NCBI RefSeq assembly: GCF_002806995.1
Contig: NZ_NIHE01000003.1
Location: 425,540-489,539, forward strand
DNA length: 64,000 nt
DNA from: Confluentibacter lentus
Lineage (GTDB): Bacteria > Bacteroidota > Bacteroidia > Flavobacteriales > Flavobacteriaceae
Reading direction: 5' to 3'
Position 1 is the first letter of the stretch. Each line of letters opens with the position of its first letter. The notes beneath the pieces were generated by a model, which saw nothing but the letters and a program-made list of their open reading frames with translations, had not been told where the DNA came from and made no database searches. Positions 24,767 through 33,243 of this stretch are shown here, in pieces. The position numbers were made by a program, and so were the translations under genes.

Positions 24767-26194
24767 TTAATTGTTTATAAAAAAATCGTCTTTAAAACCA
24801 ATAAGATACAACTTTTCCTTGGCTCTTGTAATGGCAGTATATAACCATCTTAAATACTCTTTATCGATACCATTTGGTAAATACGGCTGTTCCACAAACA
24901 CCGTATTCCATTGGCCTCCTTGCGATTTATGGCAAGTAATGGCATAAGAAAACTTAACCTGTAGGGCATTGAAATGTTTATTGTTTTTAACCTTTAAAAA
25001 CTTTTTATACTTACTGGTTTCGTTTTCAAAATCTTTCATGACTTCTTGGTACAATCTATTTGAATCATCATAAGACAAGGATGGTGTTTCAGATTCAACG
25101 GTATCCAATAACAAAACAGTTTCAAAAGGTGCCATTTTTGGATAATCAACCATACGTACTTTGACTTCCGCAAAGTGAAAACCATATAATTCCTCCATTT
25201 TAAAAATTTCCAACACTTCAATAATATCTCCGTTGGCTATAAAGCCAGCTTCGGTGGTTGGTTTAATCCAAAAATAATTATTTTTTACCACCATTAAGTA
25301 ATCTCCAACAGTCAATTCATTTTCATTAAACAAAATCTTACTACGTATTTGTTGATTGTACAAATTGGCACGTTTGTTACTTCTCACTATAATGGCTGTT
25401 TCTTCATTTCCCAAATCACTATAAGCATCATTTATGGCATCCATAATCTCGTGGCCATCAATCAGTCTTGTAATGTCTTTAAAGTCCGCTAAATCAAATT
25501 TAAAAGCATCATATAATTCATTTGATAGAGATTCACGTAAAACAGTAGCATTTGCCAGAATACCAGAACCCTGCTCTTGCCTCACTACTTCATCCAATTC
25601 CATTTTAAAAACCTCTTTGTTGTAATTTAAAGCTATGGTGTTTTCATCTAAAGCCGGACTTAAATCTAATTTTACGGGAGGTAGCTGAGCTGTATCGCCT
25701 ATTAAAATCAGTTTACATTGGTGACCAGAATACACATATTGTATTAAGTCATCTAATAATGAACCGTTTTCAAAAAGTTTAGATTCACCGGGTGTATCTG
25801 GTATCATGGATGCTTCATCTACTATAAAAATGGTGTTCTTATGTTTATTTGGTTGCAAAACAAACGACACGCCTCCTCCTTTTTCGGATTTTGGAAAATA
25901 TATTTTTTTATGGATGGTAAATGCTTCCTTTCCTGAATAATTTGAGATCACTTTTGCCGCCCTACCTGTAGGCGCCATAAGCACGGCGCTCATTTTTGCT
26001 TTCCAAAGGTTAGTAACAATAGTTCCAACTATGGTTGTTTTGCCTGTACCAGCATAACCTTTTATAACAAACAGACTATTTTGTGTTTTATTAAAAATAA
26101 ATTCAGAAAGTTGTTGTAATAAAATATTCTGTTTTATGGTGGGTGTAAATGGAAATTGTTGCTTTATAAGGACGTAAAATTCGGAAGATGTCAT
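24767..26194 (-). CDS. RecD-like superfamily 1 DNA helicase
   Basis: A 475-residue ATPase. Walker A is GYAGTGKT (residues 46-53), Walker B is IFIVDEASM, and the C-terminal helicase motifs are FSYAITCHKSQGGQWN and LYTAITRAKEKLYLIG, which place it in the RecD/Pif1 5-prime to 3-prime group. It lacks the RecD2 N-terminal helix-hairpin-helix region and is shorter than RecD2 (about 720 residues). Bacteroidetes genomes commonly carry this short type, annotated as an AAA ATPase or exodeoxyribonuclease V-like helicase. No RecB or RecC is near. A role in repair or replication is inferred from the family. Confidence 0.88.
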   Translation of the reverse strand: MTSSEFYVLIKQQFPFTPTIKQNILLQQLSEFIFNKTQNSLFVIKGYAGTGKTTIVGTIVTNLWKAKMSAVLMAPTGRAAKVISNYSGKEAFTIHKKIYFPKSEKGGGVSFVLQPNKHKNTIFIVDEASMIPDTPGESKLFENGSLLDDLIQYVYSGHQCKLILIGDTAQLPPVKLDLSPALDENTIALNYNKEVFKMELDEVVRQEQGSGILANATVLRESLSNELYDAFKFDLADFKDITRLIDGHEIMDAINDAYSDLGNEETAIIVRSNKRANLYNQQIRSKILFNENELTVGDYLMVVKNNYFWIKPTTEAGFIANGDIIEVLEIFKMEELYGFHFAEVKVRMVDYPKMAPFETVLLLDTVESETPSLSYDDSNRLYQEVMKDFENETSKYKKFLKVKNNKHFNALQVKFSYAITCHKSQGGQWNTVFVEQPYLPNGIDKEYLRWLYTAITRAKEKLYLIGFKDDFFINN

Positions 26195-26255
26195 TATTTT
26201 CGTGGAAAATTATAAATTATTCAAATATAGAAATGATTTTAACGAACATTGGTTT

Positions 26256-26283
26256 TTGTGATTAAAAAAAAATTGTAGATTTG
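26256..26283 (+). promoter_or_regulatory. Promoter of the membrane protein-DUF3822-rsmD operon
   Basis: TTG at 26256-26258, a 17-bp spacer and TAGATTTG at 26276-26283 form a full Bacteroidetes promoter. Transcription would begin near 26290, about 34 bp before the ATG at 26324. Confidence 0.75.
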
Positions 26284-26323
26284 CGAAACACCTTTAATAA
26301 CATATAAAATAAACTAACTAATT

Positions 26324-27061
26324 ATGTGGACAATAATTTTAATTGTAATTGCTGTAGTATTATTAACCATTGGCTTGGTTAAGCTGGTAGACAAATTCGT
26401 ACCAACAAAATTTAAACCCGTTTTAATTATTGCCCTGTGGGTACTCATTGCTTTTTTAGCATATAGTACTTTCAAATCTGTTTATAGCCCAGTACTTTTT
26501 AACCAAGAAAAAGAAAAACGTTACGCCGCTGTTATAAAAAATTTAGTTGACATAAGAAATGCTGAATTAGCTCACAGACAAATTAAAGGTGCCTTTACCG
26601 ATAATTTTGATAATTTGGTTAAGTTTATAGAAGATGCCAAATTTACTATTACACAACGTAGAGATTCAAGTGTTTTAGATGCTGAACGAACCAAGCAATT
26701 TGGCGTTGACATGTACAAAGACATTGTTATAATAGATACTTTGGGTTATGTTACCGTTAAAGATTCATTATTTAAAAACTCTGACCGATACAAAACCATG
26801 ATGAATGTGCCTGTAGGAAAACCAGGTGAAAAATTTCAACTTAAAGCTGGTTTTGTTGAGAAGGACGGCGTGAAGATTCCTGTATTTGAAGTATCTGTTA
26901 AAAAAGATGTTATTTTGTACGACCAAGACAAAGACCTTATAGTTCAAGAAAACCAAGTGGTTTCTGTTGAGGGTGTTAATGGAGATGCTATAAAAGTAGG
27001 ATCTATGGACGAGGTTAATACCAGTGGAAACTGGCCAAAAACATATGGCAATAACGAGTAA
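26324..27061 (+). CDS. Membrane-anchored protein of unknown function
   Basis: A 245-residue protein with two N-terminal membrane helices (residues about 3-22, TIILIVIAVVLLTIGLVKLV, and 31-50, VLIIALWVLIAFLAYSTF), followed by a soluble domain of about 190 residues. That domain begins with a helical stretch (KRYAAVIKNLVDIRNAELAHRQ, shown only in part by others of this type) and contains charged, beta-rich segments. I do not recognise the family. It is first in a probable operon with DUF3822 and rsmD, and the DUF3822 start overlaps its end. Both of those partners are conserved together in flavobacteria. Confidence 0.6.
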   Translation: MWTIILIVIAVVLLTIGLVKLVDKFVPTKFKPVLIIALWVLIAFLAYSTFKSVYSPVLFNQEKEKRYAAVIKNLVDIRNAELAHRQIKGAFTDNFDNLVKFIEDAKFTITQRRDSSVLDAERTKQFGVDMYKDIVIIDTLGYVTVKDSLFKNSDRYKTMMNVPVGKPGEKFQLKAGFVEKDGVKIPVFEVSVKKDVILYDQDKDLIVQENQVVSVEGVNGDAIKVGSMDEVNTSGNWPKTYGNNE

Positions 27062-27866
27062 TACTAACGATATACCAACTAAGCAAGAATTGTCCATTCA
27101 AATAAGTTTGAGTGGACTTTCTTTTTGTATCCTACAGAGAGATACCAAAACCATCTCTGTTTTAAGGGATTATAATTTTAATAAGAAATTAAACCATCAC
27201 GACGTATTAGATAAGCTAAAACATCTATTTAATACAGAATCTTTTTTACAATACAACTTCAGCAATGTACAAGTTATTCATGTGAATGAGCTTTCCACGT
27301 TAGTTCCTAAATCGTTGTTTGATGAACATTTTTTAGCCGATTATTTAAAATTCAATTCTAAAATTCTAAAGTCGGATTTCATAGCATTTGATACTATTGA
27401 AATAAATGATACTGCCAATGTTTATGTCCCTTATGTAAACATCAACAACTTCATTTATGATATGTTTGGAGCGTTCACTTATAAGCATGTGTCCACCATT
27501 TTAATCGAGCAACTTTTAATCATCGAAAAAAACTCTGAAAGCATAAAAGTATATGTTCATGTAAGTCAAAATCACTTTGAAATAATTGTCATTAATAAAG
27601 GTAAATTAATCTTTTACAACACATTTGAATACTGCTCTGAAGAAGATTTCATATACTACATTCTATTTACCGCAGAACAATTAAAACTAAATCCAGAAAC
27701 TCTTCAGTTAATTTTTTTAGGAAACATTCAAAAAGACGATGCGTTATACACCATGGCATACAAATACATTAGGCATATTGAATTTGGTAATCGTCAAGAA
27801 AATTTCATCTATTTGGAAAAACCTCAAACAAATCATTCCAATTTCACTTTAATAAAAAGCTTTTAA
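27045..27866 (+). CDS. DUF3822 family protein
   Basis: A 273-residue cytoplasmic protein beginning MAITSNTNDIPTK. An upstream in-frame GTG (27024) exists, but the ATG at 27045 still overlaps the preceding gene and is preferred. The pattern of short strands (LSIQISLSGLSFCILQRDT, VQVIHVNELSTLVPKSLF, LYTMAYKYIRHIEF) matches DUF3822, whose fold is related to actin-like ATPases but whose function is unknown. Its stop shares one base with the rsmD start, so the two are translationally coupled, a linkage I know as conserved in Bacteroidetes. Confidence 0.8.
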   Translation: MAITSNTNDIPTKQELSIQISLSGLSFCILQRDTKTISVLRDYNFNKKLNHHDVLDKLKHLFNTESFLQYNFSNVQVIHVNELSTLVPKSLFDEHFLADYLKFNSKILKSDFIAFDTIEINDTANVYVPYVNINNFIYDMFGAFTYKHVSTILIEQLLIIEKNSESIKVYVHVSQNHFEIIVINKGKLIFYNTFEYCSEEDFIYYILFTAEQLKLNPETLQLIFLGNIQKDDALYTMAYKYIRHIEFGNRQENFIYLEKPQTNHSNFTLIKSF

Positions 27867-28414
27867 TGCGAATCATTTCAGGATTATATAAAAGCCGAAA
27901 AATTGTAGCCCCTAAAAACTTGCCGGTACGTCCTACCACCGACATGGCAAAAGAAGGGTTATTCAACATTTTAAACAATCATTTTTACTTTGATGAGGTT
28001 TCAGTGCTAGATCTTTTTGCGGGGACAGGAAATATAAGTTATGAATTTGCCTCCAGAGGTACAAAAGATATTATTGCTGTCGATCAAGATTTTGGTTGTA
28101 TAAAATTCATCAATCAAACCTCCGAAAATTTCAAAATGCCTATAAAAACCATTAAAAGCGATGTTTTTAAGTTTTTAGAAAAAGCTTCTTTGAAATTTAA
28201 TATCATTTTCGCAGATCCTCCCTATGCTTTTACTTTAGAACAATTTTCTAAAATTCCCGAATTGGTGTTCCAAAATAAACTTTTGGAAGATGATGGTATC
28301 TTAATTGTAGAACATTCTAAAGAAACTGATTTATCCCAATTGGAATATTACAACTATTCAAAAAGTTATGGCGGAAACATGTTCAGTTTTTTTGAACACA
28401 TAACCATCGAATAA
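27866..28414 (+). CDS. rsmD: 16S rRNA (guanine(966)-N2)-methyltransferase
   Basis: Methylates G966 of 16S rRNA in assembled small subunits, using S-adenosylmethionine. The N-terminal MRIISGLYKSRKIVAPKN and PVRPTTDMAKEGLFNIL are RsmD-specific, the SAM-binding motif I is VLDLFAGTGNISYEFASRG, and the catalytic D-P-P-Y is in IIFADPPYAF. The 182-residue length is normal. The ATG overlaps the stop of the DUF3822 gene (TAATG). Confidence 0.93.
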   Translation: MRIISGLYKSRKIVAPKNLPVRPTTDMAKEGLFNILNNHFYFDEVSVLDLFAGTGNISYEFASRGTKDIIAVDQDFGCIKFINQTSENFKMPIKTIKSDVFKFLEKASLKFNIIFADPPYAFTLEQFSKIPELVFQNKLLEDDGILIVEHSKETDLSQLEYYNYSKSYGGNMFSFFEHITIE

Positions 28415-28541
28415 TATTTTTTACAATTTTTGTTATTATTAGCTTATTTTCAGTAAATTAGATTGAAATTTCCTCCTGAAATCTATCGCTAATTTGAGTA
28501 CTTATTGTTATTAATTTAAAAATAATCTAAACAATCGTACC

Positions 28542-29054
28542 ATGAAAAAATTAGTATGTATCATTTTCGCATTGATTTTATTTAATGCCTGTCAAAAAAA
28601 AGAACCACAGCGTTACTTTAGTGAATCCCCAGAAATTGAAAGTTCAAAAAAACTCGTTGGTTATTTTGCCTCCCACGACTATGAAGGCATCAAAGGAATT
28701 TATAGTGATTCCGTTAAAATTTACGACAATTCAGTGGATCCTATGTCTCTATCTGATATGATTGCAAATATGAAAGCCAACCAAGAGATGATGGAATACA
28801 TGAAGGTTAAAGATTCTGCCGAGTATGAAATGGTACTTACAAAAGATAATGAAACTTGGGTTAACAGCTGGTATACCATAGTTGGCAAGTTTAAAGGTCC
28901 AAGTGCCGAAATCGTTGTTCCATGTCATTCAACATTTCAATTTAAAGATGGAAAAGTTGTTAAGGAATACTCTTATTACAATTTGTTACCAGTGTATCAG
29001 GAAATGGAAAAGTTAAGTGATACTGCTGCCGTTGATACTATGGCAACAAAATAA
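28542..29054 (+). CDS. Lipoprotein with NTF2/SnoaL-like domain
   Basis: A 170-residue protein with a lipoprotein signal, MKKLVCIIFALILFNAC, cysteine at residue 17. The mature region (ESSKKLVGYFASHDYEGIK, SVKIYDNSVDPMSL, WYTIVGKFKG, and STFQFKDGKVVKEYSYYN) follows the cone-shaped NTF2/SnoaL fold used for small-ligand binding or for structural roles. No catalytic set is evident, so no reaction is proposed. It stands alone and is closed by a terminator shared with rnpB. Confidence 0.7.
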   Translation: MKKLVCIIFALILFNACQKKEPQRYFSESPEIESSKKLVGYFASHDYEGIKGIYSDSVKIYDNSVDPMSLSDMIANMKANQEMMEYMKVKDSAEYEMVLTKDNETWVNSWYTIVGKFKGPSAEIVVPCHSTFQFKDGKVVKEYSYYNLLPVYQEMEKLSDTAAVDTMATK

Positions 29055-29086
29055 AAAAACAACTAATATTTCAATCAACATAAAAA

Positions 29087-29115
29087 CAAAGCCCTTTGAA
29101 ATTATCAAAGGGCTT
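29087..29115. terminator. Bidirectional terminator between the lipoprotein gene and rnpB
   Basis: CAAAGCCCTTTG and CAAAGGGCTTTG-like arms (29087-29098 with 29106-29115) form a strong stem, with A-rich sequence on the left and T-rich on the right. It can end the plus-strand lipoprotein mRNA and the minus-strand RNase P RNA. Confidence 0.8.
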
Positions 29116-29123
29116 GTTTATGA

Positions 29124-29441
29124 AAGTAAATCTATAAGCCGAATTCTGTATATCCTGAACTTGTTTCCAAGAACATAACATCCTTATCATTTATCTGAGT
29201 GCATTGTTACCAATACACTTTAGCTGCCTACCCTCCAGTATTGGGCGTGCTACCCTCAAGCACTGGTTTACATGGCATTGCACCGCATAGAGTTTACATG
29301 GTTTCACTACAGCATGACCTGTACATACTTTCTGTTGCACTATTCCTAGCCTCACGACTGGTGGTTATTAGCCACTATGCTGCACTATGGTGTTCGGACT
29401 TTCCTACCCGCCTGAGCGAATCGATAAGGCGATTTACTTAA
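29124..29441 (-). ncRNA. rnpB: RNase P RNA (class A)
   Basis: The catalytic RNA that removes tRNA 5-prime leaders. Read on the minus strand it shows the universal core: GGCGGGTAGGAAAGTCCGAA near the 5-prime end, AGTGAAACCATGTAAAC and GGTGCAATGCCA in the middle, TGGAGGGTAGGCAGC, CTCAGATAAATGAT, and ACAGAATTCGGCTTAT near the 3-prime end. P1 is formed by AAGTAAATC at the 5-prime end and GATTTACTT at the 3-prime end, which set the boundaries. About 318 nt. An apparent plus-strand open frame of 80 codons covers this region and is not a gene. Confidence 0.95.
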
Positions 29442-29517
29442 GTGCAAAATTACAATTAATTGTTAATAACTCATTCTAAAATCTCATTTCTAAATTCTAT
29501 ATTCTTAATTGAATTTT

Positions 29518-29525
29518 TAACTTTG
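29518..29525 (+). promoter_or_regulatory. -7 promoter element of dnaX
   Basis: TAACTTTG fits TAnnTTTG 17 bp before the dnaX ATG. A TTG at the expected -33 distance is not clear. Confidence 0.4.
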
Positions 29526-29542
29526 TTATTCAAGACATTTCA

Positions 29543-31279
29543 ATGGAACATTTTGTTGTATCAGCTAGAAAATACAGGCCACAAACATTTAAAGATGTTG
29601 TGGGACAGCAAGCTATTACAAATACCTTATTAAACGCCATTGAAAATAATCATTTAGCACAAGCTTTATTGTTTACGGGACCTCGTGGTGTTGGAAAGAC
29701 AACATGTGCACGTATTCTAGCTAAAATGATTAATAGTGACGGCTCAGAAACCGGCGAAGAGGATTTTGCTTTTAATATTTTTGAATTGGATGCGGCTTCC
29801 AACAATTCCGTTGATGATATTAGAAATTTAACAGATCAGGTTAGGATTCCGCCTCAAGTTGGAAAATACAAAGTCTATATTATTGATGAGGTACACATGC
29901 TTTCCCAAGCTGCTTTTAACGCGTTTCTTAAAACACTTGAAGAGCCACCAAAACACTGTATTTTCATTCTCGCTACTACGGAAAAACATAAAATAATCCC
30001 AACTATTTTATCTCGTTGCCAAATTTTTGATTTCAAGCGAATTACAGTCAAAGATGCTAAAGATTATTTAAAGTATATAGCTGAAGAGCAAGAAGTAAAA
30101 GCTGAAGATGATGCCCTCCACATCATAGCACAAAAAGCAGATGGCGCCATGCGTGATGCCTTGTCTATTTTTGATAGGGTGGTTAGTTTTTCAGGCAAAA
30201 ACCTTACGAGACAAGCGGTTACTGAAAATTTGAATGTACTCGACTATGAAACCTATTTTGAAAGTACTGACCTGATTTTAGAGAACAAAATTCCAGAATT
30301 ATTACTTCAGTTTAATAATACACTTTCTAAAGGATTTGATGGACATCATTATATCGCTGGATTAGCTTCTCATTTCAGGGATTTATTGGTCAGCAAAACA
30401 CCAGAAACTATCGAATTACTTGAAGTTGGAGAAAACATAAAAGAAAAATATTTGATTCAATCCAAAAAAGCGTCCCAAGGGTTTTTAATGCAAGGAATAA
30501 ATTTAGCTAACGATTGTGATCTTAAATACAAAACCAGTAAGAATCAACGCTTATTGGTTGAATTATGTCTAATGCAGCTTGCCTCTATCACTTTTGATGG
30601 AGAAAAAAAAAATAGCAAACATTACATAATTCCAGCCTCCTATTTTAAAAATAAAGGCATTACGCCTATTCCAGTCAATGTTCCTAAAACATTGCTTGTA
30701 AAAGACGTGACAACTGCTGAAATACTAAGTGACACTGAAAACCAGTCTGATTCTAAAACTGCTGTTTTAGAATCTTTACAAGTAAAAGAGCCGCCCAAAA
30801 TTGTTTTAAACCAAGAAACCAAACGGCTTTCCGGATTGTCTTTAAGTAGCATAAAAGCTAAAAAAGAACATCTGATAAAGCAAATGGATGTTGTTATTGA
30901 TGAGGAAAACCTTCCAAAAGACCATTTTACGGAACAGGTACTTATCATATTTTGGAATCAGTATGTTTCGGAGTTGCAAAACAATGGAAAGCATAACCTG
31001 GCTTCCATATTATCCATAGACACGCCTAAATTGGTAGGCACTACAATTCATTTAGAATTTCCTAATGCAACCAATAAAGTGGAATTGGAACGTCAACAGT
31101 ATGACCTTATGCTTTTTTTAAGGAAATCCTTAAACAACTATAGCATCGATTTATCAATCACCGTCAATGAGGAAAAAGAAAAACAATATGCTTATAGTAC
31201 GTTAGAGAAATTTGAAAAATTAAAGGCTAAAAATCCGAATATTGACATTTTAAGAAAGACTTTCGATTTAGATATTTAA
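29543..31279 (+). CDS. dnaX: DNA polymerase III subunits gamma/tau
   Basis: The clamp-loader ATPase and replisome organiser. Walker A is GPRGVGKT (residues 46-53), Walker B is VYIIDEVHMLS, and sensor 1 lies in ILATTEKHKI. Notably the zinc-binding cysteine cluster that E. coli DnaX has between Walker A and the FELDAASN motif is absent: the interval is short and contains no cysteine after CARIL. Domain III (about 230-370) and a less conserved tau-like tail follow; 578 residues is usual for Bacteroidetes. A lipoprotein gene follows at 10 bp. No obvious slippery heptamer for making gamma was identified. Confidence 0.95.
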   Translation: MEHFVVSARKYRPQTFKDVVGQQAITNTLLNAIENNHLAQALLFTGPRGVGKTTCARILAKMINSDGSETGEEDFAFNIFELDAASNNSVDDIRNLTDQVRIPPQVGKYKVYIIDEVHMLSQAAFNAFLKTLEEPPKHCIFILATTEKHKIIPTILSRCQIFDFKRITVKDAKDYLKYIAEEQEVKAEDDALHIIAQKADGAMRDALSIFDRVVSFSGKNLTRQAVTENLNVLDYETYFESTDLILENKIPELLLQFNNTLSKGFDGHHYIAGLASHFRDLLVSKTPETIELLEVGENIKEKYLIQSKKASQGFLMQGINLANDCDLKYKTSKNQRLLVELCLMQLASITFDGEKKNSKHYIIPASYFKNKGITPIPVNVPKTLLVKDVTTAEILSDTENQSDSKTAVLESLQVKEPPKIVLNQETKRLSGLSLSSIKAKKEHLIKQMDVVIDEENLPKDHFTEQVLIIFWNQYVSELQNNGKHNLASILSIDTPKLVGTTIHLEFPNATNKVELERQQYDLMLFLRKSLNNYSIDLSITVNEEKEKQYAYSTLEKFEKLKAKNPNIDILRKTFDLDI

Positions 31280-31289
31280 TTATTTGTAT

Positions 31290-31856
31290 ATGAGTAGATT
31301 ATATATTTTGATAATATTAGTGATTTCTTTCATTGGATGTGACGGAAAGTATAGAGCGCATAGAAGCAATGAAGACGTGTTACGTGAGGCTAACTTACTA
31401 GAATCATTCTCTGAACAATTAAAATATATTCCAGAACAGCCGACTGAAATTGTAACGGATACTTTATTGAGCAACGGTCTTAATATTAAAATAAACTACT
31501 ATTCCGTTGAAAACGATCCCGTTTCAATAACCAAAAAAAGTAAAAATGGCACTTTGACAAGTACATACCATAAAAATTTTGAAGCCCAATTTCATGTTCA
31601 TAAAAACAATAAAGTAATACGGGAAGCTGTAATTAAAAAAGAATTGTTTCATAAAAATGAAGACCATCCTTTTTGGCAGAATGCCATTATGCAATTTGTG
31701 TGGGTTGATTATAGCACGATGACTGAACACAGCATTCAGTTAAATACGTCTTTTCATATACCTAGCACACACAATTTTAAGGATTTCACTATAACCATTT
31801 TTGATACTGGAGAGATGAAAATAAAAGAAATTTCTTCTATAAATAATAAGGCGTAA
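31290..31856 (+). CDS. Lipoprotein of unknown function
   Basis: A 188-residue protein with a lipoprotein signal, MSRLYILIILVISFIGC, cysteine at residue 17. The ATG at 31290 is preferred over an in-frame TTG at 31284. The mature part is rich in beta strands (IVTDTLLSNGLNIKINYYSV, AQFHVHKNNKVIREAVIKKE), polar and with no motif I can name. It starts 10 bp after dnaX and may be co-transcribed with it. Its stop is one base from the end of the convergent eboF gene. Confidence 0.65.
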   Translation: MSRLYILIILVISFIGCDGKYRAHRSNEDVLREANLLESFSEQLKYIPEQPTEIVTDTLLSNGLNIKINYYSVENDPVSITKKSKNGTLTSTYHKNFEAQFHVHKNNKVIREAVIKKELFHKNEDHPFWQNAIMQFVWVDYSTMTEHSIQLNTSFHIPSTHNFKDFTITIFDTGEMKIKEISSINNKA

Positions 31857-31857
31857 A

Positions 31858-33243
31858 TCAATTATTTTTTTTTGATACGTGTTCGTGGATTAATCCAAAA
31901 ACATCAGTAGCTTCAATAGTCTCGTTCAAAGCTATAATATCTTTTGAATTCGTGACAAAAATCGGATAATCATCCTTACTTTCTGGAATTCTACCGTGCG
32001 ATCCTTTGATTAATGTCGCATCTAAAGGTATCACATTCATTAAGGTTCTAAAACCGAGTTTCTTTTTGATTAATTTGAAAATTATTTTAGGTACTACAAA
32101 CAAATCTTTTGGATTCGTTGTTAATTCCACAGGGTCATAACCAGGCTTTTTATGGATATCGACCATTCTGGCGTAATCGGGTGCTTTGGCATCATCCAAC
32201 CAAAAATAATAGGTAAACCATGAATGTTTATCTGCCACAAGCACGATATCTCCACAACGGCTGTGGTTTAAATGGGCTTTTTTAATGTCATCATGAACAA
32301 GTACTTTTTCGATGCCTTTAACGGATTTGAACAGCACCACCAACTCCTCTTTTACCGACAAATCATTCAAATAGATATGTGATACCTGATGATCTGAAAC
32401 AGCAAATGCTTTACTTGCTCCTGCATCTAGAAGTTCCAAACCACGTTCTATTCTTATATTCAATAACCCTTTTTCTCTAAGAATTCTATTGGGATGAATG
32501 GGATTATTGACATCGGTAATACCGTATTCTGAAAGTAAAATGATGTTGGAGTCTTGCTTTTGGTAATAATCCACTAATTGTTTTACAATGTCATCGACTT
32601 CCTTTAAATCCTTACTGATTTTAGAAAAATTCAATCCATATTTTTGGACATTATAATCTAAATGTGGAATATAAATAAGCGTTAACGTCGGATTATAAAT
32701 TTCATCTGTCCAAATAGCGCAATCGGCAATCCATTGACTGGATTTTATGGATGTTTTAGGACCCCAAAAACTGAACAGTGGAAACGTGCCGAATTTATTT
32801 TGAAGTTCGTCCCTTAGTTCGGGCGGATAAGAATATACATCCGGTATTTTTCTGCCATCAGCAAGATAATTGGGTCTGGGGGTTACACTATAATCGGCAT
32901 TGGAATACATATTATACCACCAAAAATGATTAGCACAAGTAAAATTCTTATGCTCCTTTTTTAATACATCCCAAATCTTTTCAGATTGAACCAAACTGTT
33001 GGATTGTCGCCAAAATTTCACTTCATGCTCCTCTTTAAAATACCAACCATTCCCAACAATACCATGTTCAGAAGGGGTTTTGCCTGTGAGATAGGTAGAT
33101 TGTATGCTACAAGTTACAGCAGGAATCATAGGTTTAATGGTTGTAGATAGGCCTTTTTCCAAAAACGTATTGATGAAAGGCGTATGTTCCCCAATTAATC
33201 TTTTGGTTAACCCGACTATATTGATGACAACCGTTTTTTTCAT
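31858..33243 (-). CDS. eboF: EboF-like alkaline-phosphatase-superfamily protein
   Basis: A 461-residue enzyme of the type I phosphodiesterase/nucleotide pyrophosphatase (AlkP superfamily) group. The nucleophile threonine is in IPAVTCSIQSTYLTGKTPSEHG (shown partly), and metal ligands are visible in LSEYGITDVNNPIHPN, VSDHQVSHIY and IKGSHGRIPES. No signal peptide is evident. It is the last gene of the ebo cluster, which in cyanobacteria and other bacteria is linked to moving a secondary-metabolite precursor to the periplasm. It overlaps eboE by 4 bp. The substrate is unknown. Confidence 0.87.
   Translation of the reverse strand: MKKTVVINIVGLTKRLIGEHTPFINTFLEKGLSTTIKPMIPAVTCSIQSTYLTGKTPSEHGIVGNGWYFKEEHEVKFWRQSNSLVQSEKIWDVLKKEHKNFTCANHFWWYNMYSNADYSVTPRPNYLADGRKIPDVYSYPPELRDELQNKFGTFPLFSFWGPKTSIKSSQWIADCAIWTDEIYNPTLTLIYIPHLDYNVQKYGLNFSKISKDLKEVDDIVKQLVDYYQKQDSNIILLSEYGITDVNNPIHPNRILREKGLLNIRIERGLELLDAGASKAFAVSDHQVSHIYLNDLSVKEELVVLFKSVKGIEKVLVHDDIKKAHLNHSRCGDIVLVADKHSWFTYYFWLDDAKAPDYARMVDIHKKPGYDPVELTTNPKDLFVVPKIIFKLIKKKLGFRTLMNVIPLDATLIKGSHGRIPESKDDYPIFVTNSKDIIALNETIEATDVFGLIHEHVSKKNN

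Noticed and set aside
29199..29441. An 80-codon open frame on the plus strand
   Set aside because: It lies wholly antisense to RNase P RNA, whose conserved core and P1 pairing explain the sequence.
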